Positions 8,014 through 14,341 of a stretch of 20,316 bases of DNA are shown in pieces; positions within the stretch are counted from its first letter, which is position 1; each line of letters begins with the position of its first letter. The notes under the pieces are model-generated. The model had not been told where the DNA came from. It was given only the letters and a program-made list of their open reading frames with translations, and did not search any database. The DNA is from RGIG1995 sp045126815 (lineage in GTDB: Bacteria > Bacillota > Clostridia > Oscillospirales > CAG-272): contig JBGVPD010000031.1 in the NCBI GenBank assembly GCA_045126815.1, positions 1-20,316 of the forward strand, given 5' to 3'. The translations under genes were made by a program, and so were the position numbers.

Positions 8014-8637
8014 TCATTTTAGAATTTTGATCAAAAGCAGTTTTCCGTTTGAAACAGATACAACTGCTTTCCCACCGGGTAATACTTCGTTGCTTACACC
8101 GTACTGGTATTCACAAGTAATCTCGGAATCAGTTAACGGATACTTTGCCCCCTTTATAGTGATGCCCTTGGCACAGCCGGTAATATTCAAGAGAGAAAAA
8201 TAGGAATACTGATCGCTAATATAAACAGGCTTGTCAGCTACTATCTCCATTTCGGAATAATCATCTATGATGCAGCCTTCCTTCCCAATCGAATCAAGAT
8301 ACACCAGAATGGATACATTACCGAGAGTGTGGTCAAGTCTTGCCCCGACAACTCCTATTAAAAGAAATTCATCAAAACCTCTCTTGACCGCTTCCTTTAC
8401 GGCATATACAGTATCAGTATCGTCTTTTTCGCAAGGAAGAACTATGGTCTCTACATCAAGATGCGGATTTTCGTGCGAATCGAAATCACCAACGATCAAA
8501 CTTGGATTTACCTGTAAATGTGATAAATGCTTTAAACCGCTGTCGCAGAAAATTACGTAGTCATCTGAACATATTTTTTCATTTATAAAAACGTAATTAT
8601 TGATGTCAGCACCGCCCACAATCACACAACGTTTCAC
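8014..8637 (-). CDS. thiN: Thiamine pyrophosphokinase
   Basis: Transfers pyrophosphate from ATP to thiamine, giving the cofactor TPP. The 207-residue product has the family marks: CDSGLKHL, GDFDS, the KDDTDT nucleotide and metal site, and GARLDHTLGN, followed by a C-terminal beta domain with VLPGGKAVVSVSNG. Start choice: a GTG at 8646 overlaps the preceding stop as GTGA, but the G-rich ribosome binding site (AAA, six Gs, TGA; 8643-8654) would overlap that codon. GTG at 8637 lies eight bases past the Gs and fits better. The site also contains the stop of the upstream transporter remnant, so coupling is possible. A TPP riboswitch about 240 bases upstream makes this a TPP-repressed salvage gene. 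The symbol follows the bacterial convention for the stand-alone enzyme. Confidence 0.93.
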   Translation of the reverse strand: MKRCVIVGGADINNYVFINEKICSDDYVIFCDSGLKHLSHLQVNPSLIVGDFDSHENPHLDVETIVLPCEKDDTDTVYAVKEAVKRGFDEFLLIGVVGARLDHTLGNVSILVYLDSIGKEGCIIDDYSEMEIVADKPVYISDQYSYFSLLNITGCAKGITIKGAKYPLTDSEITCEYQYGVSNEVLPGGKAVVSVSNGKLLLIKILK

Positions 8638-8642
8638 AATAG

Positions 8643-8840
8643 TCACCCCCCTTTGTTGATAAGATCAAGAATCTGACGCTTATATTCCAAAAACTCTGCC
8701 GTTAGATTAAAATCATCTCGTCGGGTTTTTTGTTCTTGAATAACGATCTCTCCCGTTATTTGCCCCGGAGAGCCGGTTAATACATAGATTCGGTCTGACA
8801 GAAAAATTGCCTCCACCGGAGAAGACCTCGGCGAAGGCAT
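8643..8840 (-). pseudogene. C-terminal remnant of a thiamine-type ABC transporter ATPase
   Basis: An open frame of 65 codons. From about codon 10 it reads EAIFLSDRIYVLTGSPGQI and on to EFLEYKRQILDLIN, which is the piece just after the H-loop of a TauB/SsuB/ThiZ-type transporter ATPase (normally about 250 residues). Walker A, the signature motif, Walker B and the H-loop histidine are all missing. The first codons (MPSPRSSP) come from terminator-hairpin sequence, and the ATG at 8840 has no ribosome binding site. Together with the TPP riboswitch just upstream and thiN just downstream, this indicates a deletion that removed most of a thiamine-precursor transporter operon. It is probably not a functional protein, though the frame has stayed open. 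Confidence 0.8.
8802..8838 (-). terminator. Riboswitch-controlled terminator
   Basis: On the minus strand GCCTTCGCCG (8829-8838) pairs over ten positions, two of them G-U, with CGGTGGAGGC (8809-8818), followed by AATTTTT (8802-8808). The 5' arm CCTTCGCCG can alternatively pair with CGGCGTAGG of the TPP aptamer (8878-8886), with a single U-U mismatch. This is the layout of a terminator/antiterminator switch: TPP binding would hold CGGCGTAGG in the aptamer and allow termination. Confidence 0.75.
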
Positions 8841-8875
8841 TTAGAAAGTGATGTATCATTACACTTTGTTTATGC

Positions 8876-8956
8876 TACCTACGCCGGCATTATCCGGATC
8901 AGGTTATAGGGTCGCAGGATCACCTGCCTCTCAGCCTGCAAACACAAGCTCCCCTG
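8876..8956 (-). ncRNA. TPP riboswitch (THI element)
   Basis: The minus strand carries the conserved aptamer landmarks in order: GGGGAGC, then GGCTGAGA after a 6-base-pair P2 (AGCTTG with CAGGCT), a P3 hairpin GCAGG-tgat-CCTGC, ACCC, and CCTGATCCGGATAATGCCGG ending in CGTAGG. TPP binding to this class represses thiamine genes in cis. The controlled genes here are the transporter remnant and thiN. Confidence 0.97.
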
Positions 8957-8974
8957 TATTTATTTCGTGGGGGT

Positions 8975-9003
8975 ATTATACACATACTTTTGTAAAATTA
9001 CAA
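8975..9003 (-). promoter_or_regulatory. Sigma-A promoter of the TPP-riboswitch unit
   Basis: Minus-strand -35 TTGTAA (8998-9003) and -10 TATAAT (8975-8980) with a 17-base spacer. Transcription would start near 8968, about 12 bases before the aptamer. The stretch from 9004 to 9091 shows nothing further. Confidence 0.75.
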
Positions 9004-9091
9004 TAGTTTTTCAAAAAAAACATAAAATTTAGTTAAAAAACTCTTACGAACGGTCAAATAATAACTATCCTAATGTGTCACTCCGGTATTT

Positions 9092-9646
9092 TTATTTGTT
9101 CTTTTGTAAGTACACCCATGTTTTAAGAATTGCCGTCTGCGTCTTTCCGTCGGGCATTTCTCCGTTAAGTATCATCTGTACCGCTTTTTCAAGAGGAAGC
9201 TTTTCGCTCGTCAAAAATTCGTCCTCGTCAAGATGCACCTCGCCCTTTTTTAAATCTGTTGCAAGATACATATATAAAATTTCGTCCATAATACCGGGAG
9301 ACGGATAGAATACGCCTAAAGAAACAACGTTCCCTGCCGTATATCCCGTTTCTTCCGACAACTCACGAAGTCCGCACACAAGAGGATCTTCATTACTTTC
9401 CATTTTACCCGCAGGTACTTCTTTTACTACTTCTCCATACGGATATCTGAACTGGTTGACCAAAATAACTTCGTTATCTTCAGTTAAAGGAACGACACAC
9501 ACTCCGCCATTCTTTCTTACAATCTCTCTATATGCAGTCTTTCCGTTCGCAAGTTCTACGGTATCCGTTTCTATTCTTACGATCCTTCCGTCAAACTTTG
9601 TTTCACTTTCTATCTTTTTTTCAAAAAGCATATCTTTCATATCCAT
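9092..9646 (-). CDS. Nudix hydrolase, ADP-ribose pyrophosphatase type
   Basis: A 184-residue cytosolic enzyme expected to cleave ADP-ribose to AMP and ribose 5-phosphate. The Nudix box is complete, G-x5-E-x7-RELxEETGY, starting at GKMESNED and ending in RELSEETGY. The upstream VNQFRYPYGEVVKEVPAGK and the downstream YPSPGIMDEILYMYLA segments are typical of the NudF/YqkG ADP-ribose group rather than of mutator-type Nudix enzymes. ATG at 9646 is about 13 bases from AGGAGA, a rather long spacing; no better in-frame start is seen. The gene lies downstream of the tRNA-Lys gene, from which a strong hairpin separates it. No clear terminator follows. Confidence 0.9.
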   Translation of the reverse strand: MDMKDMLFEKKIESETKFDGRIVRIETDTVELANGKTAYREIVRKNGGVCVVPLTEDNEVILVNQFRYPYGEVVKEVPAGKMESNEDPLVCGLRELSEETGYTAGNVVSLGVFYPSPGIMDEILYMYLATDLKKGEVHLDEDEFLTSEKLPLEKAVQMILNGEMPDGKTQTAILKTWVYLQKNK

Positions 9647-9685
9647 ATCGGCAATACACTCTCCTAAAAATTATATTAATTAGCT

Positions 9686-9728
9686 GAAAAGAACCTACAT
9701 TTGTCCAAGACAAGTGCAGGTTCTTTTC
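9686..9728 (-). terminator. Long hairpin terminating the tRNA-Lys transcript
   Basis: A 20-position stem: GAAAAGAACCTACATTTGTC (9686-9705) against GACAAGTGCAGGTTCTTTTC (9709-9728), with a three-base loop. One wobble and one mismatch remain on either strand. It starts two bases past the tRNA 3' CCA. The arms end in TTCTTTTC, giving weak T tracts in both directions. Confidence 0.8.
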
Positions 9729-9729
9729 G

Positions 9730-9805
9730 TGGTGCTCCATCGGAGAGTCGAACTCCGGACACCTTGATTAAAAGTCAAGTGCTCTACCATCTGAGCTAAT
9801 GGGGC
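9730..9805 (-). tRNA. tRNA-Lys (anticodon TTT)
   Basis: A full cloverleaf on the minus strand. The D stem is GCTC/GAGC, the anticodon stem CTTGA/TCAAG with loop CTTTTAA (anticodon TTT), the variable loop GTGTC, and the T stem CGGAG/CTCCG with TTCGACT loop. The 3' CCA is encoded. The acceptor stem (GCCCCAT with ATGGAGC) has an unusual C-A mismatch at pair 3-70; the other six pairs are intact. Confidence 0.95.
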
Positions 9806-9841
9806 AACAATTTTATTATGCTCTCTAAATCAAGCTTTAAT

Positions 9842-9870
9842 ATAATATCACACAAAAATATTTTTGTCAA
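9842..9870 (-). promoter_or_regulatory. Promoter of the tRNA-Lys gene
   Basis: Minus-strand consensus -35 TTGACA (9865-9870) and -10 TATTAT (9842-9847) with a 17-base spacer, placing the start about 30 bases upstream of the mature tRNA 5' end. It is the best -35 in the window. Confidence 0.85.
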
Positions 9871-9947
9871 CCCCTTTTTTGTATTTTTATAGGTTTAATT
9901 AGCATATTTTTATGGAATAATAACAAAAAAACATATAGAGGTTTTGT

Positions 9948-10625
9948 ATGTATACACTTTTAATCAGAACTACAATAACTTACATCTTACTTGTGGGCGC
10001 TATGAAGGTTATGGGAAAAAGACAGCTCGGTGAACTTGAACTGTCAGAATTCACCATAACTATGCTTCTGTCTGAACTTGCCGCGACTCCCATTTCCGAC
10101 AGCACCATACCCATAACCTTCTCGATCGTGCCAATAATAGTCCTTATCTCACTTGAAATGATCGTATCTTTTATATCGATCAAAAGCCGTAGAATAAAAA
10201 AGGTGTTCGGCGGCTCTCCAAGCTTTATTGTTAAAAAAGGTAAGATATGCAAAAGCGAAATGGAAAAGGTGCGAATCAGCCTTGACGAACTTCTTTCACA
10301 GTTGCGAATCAAGAATATTTTTGACATATCAGAGGTCGAATATGCCATTCTTGAGGAAAACGGTCAGCTTTCGGTCGTTCCTAAAATGTATGCCCGTAAC
10401 GTAACGTTGGAAGATTTAAATATTCATTCCAAAGAAAAGGGGATTACCCACACGATCATAGCCGACGGTCAGATCAGCAACTTTAACCTTTCTCTTTCGG
10501 GACACAACAAAAAGTGGCTTACAAAACAGTTGAAATTACACTCTTGCAGTCTTAAAGACGTGTTTTTGTTTACAGTTGACGATGCAGATAATATTAATAT
10601 TGTAAAAATAGGAGACATAATATGA
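9948..10625 (+). CDS. DUF421 (YetF-like) membrane protein
   Basis: A 225-residue inner-membrane protein. Three membrane segments occupy about residues 4-22, 36-50 and 55-80. The N-terminal VGAMKVMGKRQLGELELSEF and LLSELAATPISD stretches are characteristic of the YetF/DUF421 family. The cytoplasmic C-terminal half (SPSFIVKKGKI, ISLDELLSQLRIKNIFDISEVEYAILE, GQLSVVPK) is the conserved soluble domain. Relatives are linked to the cell envelope and spores, but the molecular role is unknown. ATG at 9948 has AGAGG six bases upstream. Its TGA overlaps the next start as ATGA, so the two genes are almost certainly co-translated. Confidence 0.9.
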   Translation: MYTLLIRTTITYILLVGAMKVMGKRQLGELELSEFTITMLLSELAATPISDSTIPITFSIVPIIVLISLEMIVSFISIKSRRIKKVFGGSPSFIVKKGKICKSEMEKVRISLDELLSQLRIKNIFDISEVEYAILEENGQLSVVPKMYARNVTLEDLNIHSKEKGITHTIIADGQISNFNLSLSGHNKKWLTKQLKLHSCSLKDVFLFTVDDADNINIVKIGDII

Positions 10626-10990
10626 AACAAATTGCCTTGCCACTCTTGCTTTTAATAATCGTTTTATCCTTTACCGTATTTAACGGGCTATATACGGCAA
10701 ACTGTCTTGATAGTATTATACAAAAAGTAAAAGAGTTGCCCGAAATACCGGAAGATGATACGAAAAATATTCTCTATGAAATAGAGTCCGAATGGGAGTC
10801 AAAAAAAGAACTTTTTTCTTCCGTAATCAAATACGACTTTATTATTAATTTTACCAAAGAATTAAGCTCTGCAAAAGCGGGTTGTACCGCCGACGATGAC
10901 GGCACGTACCTCTCTTCCAAAAAAATGATGCAGAGTTTGTTGGAATATATGCGCGACATTCAAAAATTCAGATTTGACAACATAGTATAA
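10622..10990 (+). CDS. DUF4363-like small membrane-anchored protein
   Basis: A 122-residue protein with one N-terminal membrane segment (about 4-24) and a helical, charged remainder that should lie outside the membrane. DUF4363 proteins commonly follow DUF421 genes in Clostridia; size, topology and position fit. The start overlaps the DUF421 stop (ATGA), implying a fixed stoichiometric pair. No catalytic motif is visible and the function is unknown. The assignment rests mainly on context. Confidence 0.75.
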   Translation: MKQIALPLLLLIIVLSFTVFNGLYTANCLDSIIQKVKELPEIPEDDTKNILYEIESEWESKKELFSSVIKYDFIINFTKELSSAKAGCTADDDGTYLSSKKMMQSLLEYMRDIQKFRFDNIV

Positions 10991-11072
10991 TTAGAGATTT
11001 ACCTTATTAATTTGAAATAGGATAAATGTAAACCAAAAAATAAAATATCTTTAACTATTTTTTAATCATCTA

Positions 11073-11101
11073 TTGTTATATGTCATATTTTGTGATAAAA
11101 T
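11073..11101 (+). promoter_or_regulatory. Promoter of the YwaF-like gene
   Basis: -35 TTGTTA (11073-11078) and -10 TAAAAT (11096-11101), 17-base spacer. It lies inside the apparent N-terminal extension of the open frame, which supports the downstream ATG at 11127. Confidence 0.65.
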
Positions 11102-11126
11102 CAGCATTATAAAGGGGGAATATGAA

Positions 11127-11951
11127 ATGCATTTTTTGGGTAAGCTTATTAATGTTCTTGATAAAGATATGAACACGCCCGAGATGTATGGGTGGTTTCA
11201 TTTACTGTTTGTCGTACTGACTGTCGTTACGGCTATTGCACTGTATAAGGCTTGGAAAAAACCAAAAGAAAAAACGGTCAGAACGATTATCCTAATATTT
11301 TCGCTTTTATCAATACTGCTTGAAATTTATAAACAATTTAATTACACATTTTCCTATGACGGCAACGTGATAACTGCCGACTATCAATGGTATGCATTTC
11401 CGTTTCAGTTTTGTTCAACACCGATGTACATAGGTCTTTTTGCGGCACTGGTTAAAAATCAAAAAATACATAAAGCACTATGTAATTACCTTGCGACGTT
11501 TTCACTGTTCGGCGGACTATGTGTTATGGTATATCCCGCTCAGGTGTTTATCGGCACGATAGGCATAAACATTCAAACTATGGTTTGTCACGGCTCTATG
11601 GTGGCTCTTGGCATATATCTGCTTTGCAGTGGATATATTGAGTTAAAACATAAAACTATTCTTCCTGCGATAGCGGTTTTTGCGGTAATTATTATTTCGG
11701 CAATAGCCATGAACGAAACGGCACACATTACAGGTTTGCTTGAAAGAGAATCTTTTAATATGCTTTACATAAGTCCCTACTGTGAACCGAGTTTGCCCGT
11801 TTATTCATTAGTACAGCAAGTAGTTCCCTATCCTTTCTGTCTTATAATATACATAGCGTCATTTTCACTCGCCGCTTACATAATGTTACTTATTGCAATA
11901 GGAATTAACAGCATAAACAACAAAACAAAAAGCAAAAAAAGCAACGCATAG
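11127..11951 (+). CDS. YwaF-like (TIGR02206/TMEM164-type) membrane protein
   Basis: A 274-residue protein with about seven membrane segments spread from residue 20 to 265. The spacing, the early MYGWFHLLFVVL segment and the conserved-looking FPFQFCSTPMYIGLFAAL and NYLATFSLFGGLCVMVYP segments recall the YwaF family of Bacillus, whose role is not known. ATG 11127 is chosen because AAAGGGGG ends eight bases upstream; the frame runs open to a TTG at 11073, but that is inside the promoter. The last codons and the TAG stop lie within a dispersed 37-base repeat, so the final residues (KSNA) are repeat-derived. It seems to be a single-gene unit. Family assignment is moderate; membrane topology is firm. 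Confidence 0.6.
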   Translation: MHFLGKLINVLDKDMNTPEMYGWFHLLFVVLTVVTAIALYKAWKKPKEKTVRTIILIFSLLSILLEIYKQFNYTFSYDGNVITADYQWYAFPFQFCSTPMYIGLFAALVKNQKIHKALCNYLATFSLFGGLCVMVYPAQVFIGTIGINIQTMVCHGSMVALGIYLLCSGYIELKHKTILPAIAVFAVIIISAIAMNETAHITGLLERESFNMLYISPYCEPSLPVYSLVQQVVPYPFCLIIYIASFSLAAYIMLLIAIGINSINNKTKSKKSNA

Positions 11952-11977
11952 GCGTTGTACCCGTAAGGACAGTAAAA
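11941..11977 (+). repeat. 37-base 3'-end repeat, copy A
   Basis: Starts gcaacgc and ends aaggacagtaaaa. It matches the minus-strand copy at 13454-13490 at 30 of 37 positions without gaps. This copy contains the stop codon of the YwaF-like gene and can form CAACGC-atag-GCGTTG. Confidence 0.75.
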
Positions 11978-12113
11978 AGGCCCCCTTGTGTAAAGGGGGC
12001 TGGATTTTTGCAAAGCAAAAAGATTGGGGGATTGTTAAGTGCAGATACCTAACAATCCCTCCGTCAAAAATCAAAGATTTTTGCCACCTCCCTTTACACA
12101 AGGGAGGCTTTTT
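11974..12113. mobile_element. 140-base MITE-like palindrome
   Basis: Two 64-base arms (11974-12037 and 12050-12113) form an imperfect inverted repeat around a 12-base centre. Each arm starts with AAAAAG and contains a C-run/G-run hairpin (CCCTTGTGTAAAGGG core), a second A/T-rich hairpin, and ends in GGATTGTTA. No coding capacity is present. The form suggests a MITE or a structured intergenic repeat. It lies between convergent genes and could act as a terminator for both. Confidence 0.75.
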
Positions 12114-12139
12114 ATTTTGTCTTATACCGTAACAAGCAG

Positions 12140-12162
12140 GGAAAATGTACGGCACATTTTCC
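12140..12162. terminator. Hairpin downstream of the acetyltransferase gene
   Basis: GGAAAATGT (12140-12148) pairs perfectly with ACATTTTCC (12154-12162). It lies 63 bases past the minus-strand acetyltransferase stop. There is no T tract after it, so termination is uncertain. Confidence 0.35.
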
Positions 12163-12224
12163 AATCTTTAGGAGAACCTAATACCCTTTTATAAATATCA
12201 TCTATTCGATAAACTTGAATTTGA

Positions 12225-12659
12225 TTATTTGGTTAATTCGCATTTGTAGCGAACAACAGTTTCTGCACCATAGGTTTCGGAGAACTCTATAATATTGAAA
12301 CCATTCTTCTGATAAAACCCAACGGCATCATTATCTGTTTCAGCACATACAGATAGTAAGCCGTAATTATTTACTACTTGATTTATCATATAAGAGCCAA
12401 CACCTTTTCCACGAGCAGATACCTCTACTGCAATACCTATAATTTCAATTTTCTTCTCCTCTATAAAAGAAACAACCATAACTCCTATAATCTTACCTTG
12501 ATTTAAACAAGCAAAGATTTTTACGGAGTTATCATTCAAGAATAGGTCTATTTTTTTATCAAACTTTTCTTCGGTAGGCATAAACATACAGTGCTTGTAA
12601 ATTTCGTATGTTCGGCAAACCTCGTCCTTATTGGTTAGTTCTATCAATTTATGTTCCAT
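12225..12659 (-). CDS. GNAT-family N-acetyltransferase
   Basis: A 144-residue single-domain acetyltransferase. The acetyl-CoA motif A is clear: IEIIGIAVEVSARGKGVGSY, with the R-x-x-G-x-G pyrophosphate loop. Motif B follows as VCAETDNDAVGFYQKNGF. The acceptor substrate cannot be read from the sequence. ATG 12659 has AGGTG five bases upstream. It starts 21 bases after the methyltransferase gene and is probably its operon partner. Both lie inside a segment bounded by inverted 37-base repeats, so they may have been acquired together. Confidence 0.88.
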   Translation of the reverse strand: MEHKLIELTNKDEVCRTYEIYKHCMFMPTEEKFDKKIDLFLNDNSVKIFACLNQGKIIGVMVVSFIEEKKIEIIGIAVEVSARGKGVGSYMINQVVNNYGLLSVCAETDNDAVGFYQKNGFNIIEFSETYGAETVVRYKCELTK

Positions 12660-12680
12660 TACACACCTACAAATTGGAAT

Positions 12681-13331
12681 TTACTTAACTGCTTTTATGG
12701 TATAAGTCGCACCCCAATTTTTCAGCACCTCTACGGAAGAAAAACCTGCTTCAAGAAGTGCTTCTGTTTCGTGTTTTACAGTAAGAGGAGTGTCGTAATG
12801 GTAAAACGCATCATCTGAAATTCCTTGCTCTGTTTTCAATTCACTCAAGTTTTGTCGGTGCATCTGTTCTTCTTCATCAGTCAAAGAGAAGTAGTCCGTC
12901 AGTACAAAATATCCACCGTCTTTTAATGCTCTATGCAGTTTGGCATATAAAGGGACTTTTTCGGCCTTTGTGAAATGGTGCAAACTCTCCACCGATACCG
13001 CACTATCAAACAAGGACACACCAAAAGGTACATCAAAATAGGAACCGCAAATCAAAGTAATGTCTTTATCGGCAAATTTCTTTTTCAGAGCCGACAACAT
13101 TCCTTGTGACAAATCGACACCCGTTATCTTTGCGGACGGATTTAGCGGATAGTATTCTTCTAACTCCAATCCTGTGCCACATCCCAAATCAAGTATATGG
13201 CAGTTTTCGGTAGTCGGCAACTGCTTCGCTGTAAAGGGATAGAACTCGTCTGCCGCTTCAATATTGGTCATCATATGTTCATCGTATCCATCTAATCTAT
13301 TTTCAAAAAAATCAGCCATCTTTTCAAGCAT
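12681..13331 (-). CDS. Class I SAM-dependent methyltransferase
   Basis: A 216-residue cytosolic methyltransferase with a Rossmann-like fold. Motif I HILDLGCGTG lies at about residues 45-54, the acidic end of strand 2 at ITGVDLSQGML, and the later motifs at FDSAVSVESLHHF and ALKDGGYFVLTDYF. The closest general type is the UbiE/small-molecule methyltransferase group; the substrate is unknown. ATG 13331 has CGGAG seven bases upstream. It is first in a two-gene unit with the acetyltransferase, preceded by a TATAAT -10 element. Confidence 0.88.
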   Translation of the reverse strand: MLEKMADFFENRLDGYDEHMMTNIEAADEFYPFTAKQLPTTENCHILDLGCGTGLELEEYYPLNPSAKITGVDLSQGMLSALKKKFADKDITLICGSYFDVPFGVSLFDSAVSVESLHHFTKAEKVPLYAKLHRALKDGGYFVLTDYFSLTDEEEQMHRQNLSELKTEQGISDDAFYHYDTPLTVKHETEALLEAGFSSVEVLKNWGATYTIKAVK

Positions 13332-13370
13332 ATCTAATCTCCGTCAAATTCTTATTTATCGGTCAGTTGT

Positions 13371-13399
13371 ATTATAGCACAACTTGACTAACAAATAAA
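13371..13399 (-). promoter_or_regulatory. Candidate promoter of the methyltransferase-acetyltransferase unit
   Basis: Minus-strand -10 TATAAT (13371-13376) is perfect. The -35 at a 17-base spacing is weak (TTTATT, 13394-13399). Confidence 0.5.
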
Positions 13400-13409
13400 G
13401 AGAATATTA

Positions 13410-13444
13410 AAAACACCCACAGTTTTAAAAACTATGGGTGTTTT
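13410..13444 (-). terminator. Terminator of the XRE-TPR regulator gene
   Basis: AAAACACCCA (13410-13419) pairs with TGGGTGTTTT (13435-13444). The stem extends through AGTTTT/AAAACT after one mismatch, leaving a tiny loop. It lies about 50 bases past the regulator stop, with the 37-base repeat in between. Confidence 0.85.
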
Positions 13445-13453
13445 CGTACTTTG

Positions 13454-13490
13454 TTTTACTGTCCTTTAGAGTACGACTCTTAGGCGTTGC
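13454..13490 (-). repeat. 37-base 3'-end repeat, copy B
   Basis: Minus-strand copy of the element at 11941-11977, starting five bases past the regulator stop codon. It can form AGAGT-cgt-ACTCT, so the internal hairpin differs from copy A while the ends are kept. Confidence 0.75.
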
Positions 13491-13495
13491 TTTTT

Positions 13496-14299
13496 TTACT
13501 GTTGCATTTCTTCAAAAAGTCTTTTTGACATTTGCGAATACGTGTATGCATTCTCATAATCTTTTATTTCACGGTAACATTCTTCAAGATCGCAGTACAA
13601 AGTATATTCAAAAGGTACGCTATATTCTTTTTCTTTAAGCAACTCTTTGAGTATGTTTAAAGCATCCGAATATTTTCCGCTCACCATAAGCAACCTTGCT
13701 TCGTTTTGAGTGAAGTATAAAGACTTTTTTTCGCTGTTTTCTACAAAATAATCAACTAAATATTTTTTCACTTCGTTCTTATGCTTGGTCTGTTTTAAAT
13801 AGGGCGTCAATATCGATACCATAACTTCAAGCGCATCATTTTTCTGCTTTATACAGTCAGATGAGTAAAAAGTTTTTGAACCGTACTTTAATGCATTTTC
13901 CCCAAACTTTAACGCGTGACGGAGTTTACCCTTGTTATAAGCATCGTACGCCTTTTTCATATAACATTCAGCCAAAATATAGTTTGCCTCGTCACACTCT
14001 TCCGAATTTTCAAGACACGTTTCAATACACTTGTCATACTCGCCTTTTGCAAACATAGTCTTTAGTTCGGGCAGTTTTCGACTAACAAAATAAACGCTTT
14101 TGTTATCCCCCTCGGAAAAGAGTATTCCCGCATCTAATCCTAACTTATCGGCAATATACAATGCCGTCTGTAAAGACGGCATCGCTAACCCGTTTTCTAT
14201 TTGGCTCAACATATTTCTTGTTATAAAATCCCCTGCAAGCTCCGACTGCGTCATTCCTAACGCCAACCTCGCCTTGCGGATCTTTTCACCGAGTTTCAT
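13496..14299 (-). CDS. XRE-family regulator with C-terminal TPR domain
   Basis: A 267-residue DNA-binding regulator. Residues 1-60 form a Cro/CI-type helix-turn-helix (LGEKIRKARLALGMTQSELA, then MLSQIENGLAMPSLQTALYIADKLG). Residues 70-267 are all-helical with several TPR-like repeats (GEYDKCIETCLE, GKLRHALKFGENALKYG, GKYSDALNILKELL, KDYENAYTYSQMSK). The architecture matches the Rgg/PlcR-like group, where the TPR part often senses a peptide, but no signal-peptide gene is seen nearby. ATG 14299 has GGTGGA upstream. It begins 42 bases after the DivIVA-like gene with no terminator between them, so read-through is likely. Target genes cannot be inferred. Confidence 0.88.
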   Translation of the reverse strand: MKLGEKIRKARLALGMTQSELAGDFITRNMLSQIENGLAMPSLQTALYIADKLGLDAGILFSEGDNKSVYFVSRKLPELKTMFAKGEYDKCIETCLENSEECDEANYILAECYMKKAYDAYNKGKLRHALKFGENALKYGSKTFYSSDCIKQKNDALEVMVSILTPYLKQTKHKNEVKKYLVDYFVENSEKKSLYFTQNEARLLMVSGKYSDALNILKELLKEKEYSVPFEYTLYCDLEECYREIKDYENAYTYSQMSKRLFEEMQQ

Positions 14300-14341
14300 A
14301 TATTATCCACCGTTCTTTTTCTGTCTATCTTGGTATATACT

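Noticed and set aside
8638..8646. GTG at 8646 as thiN start (GTGA overlap)
   Set aside because: The six-G ribosome binding site would overlap this codon; GTG 8637 has normal spacing. The overlap remains possible but is less likely.
11886..12164. Minus-strand open frame of 92 codons
   Set aside because: It lies across the 140-base palindrome and the end of the YwaF-like gene; no ribosome binding site or family.
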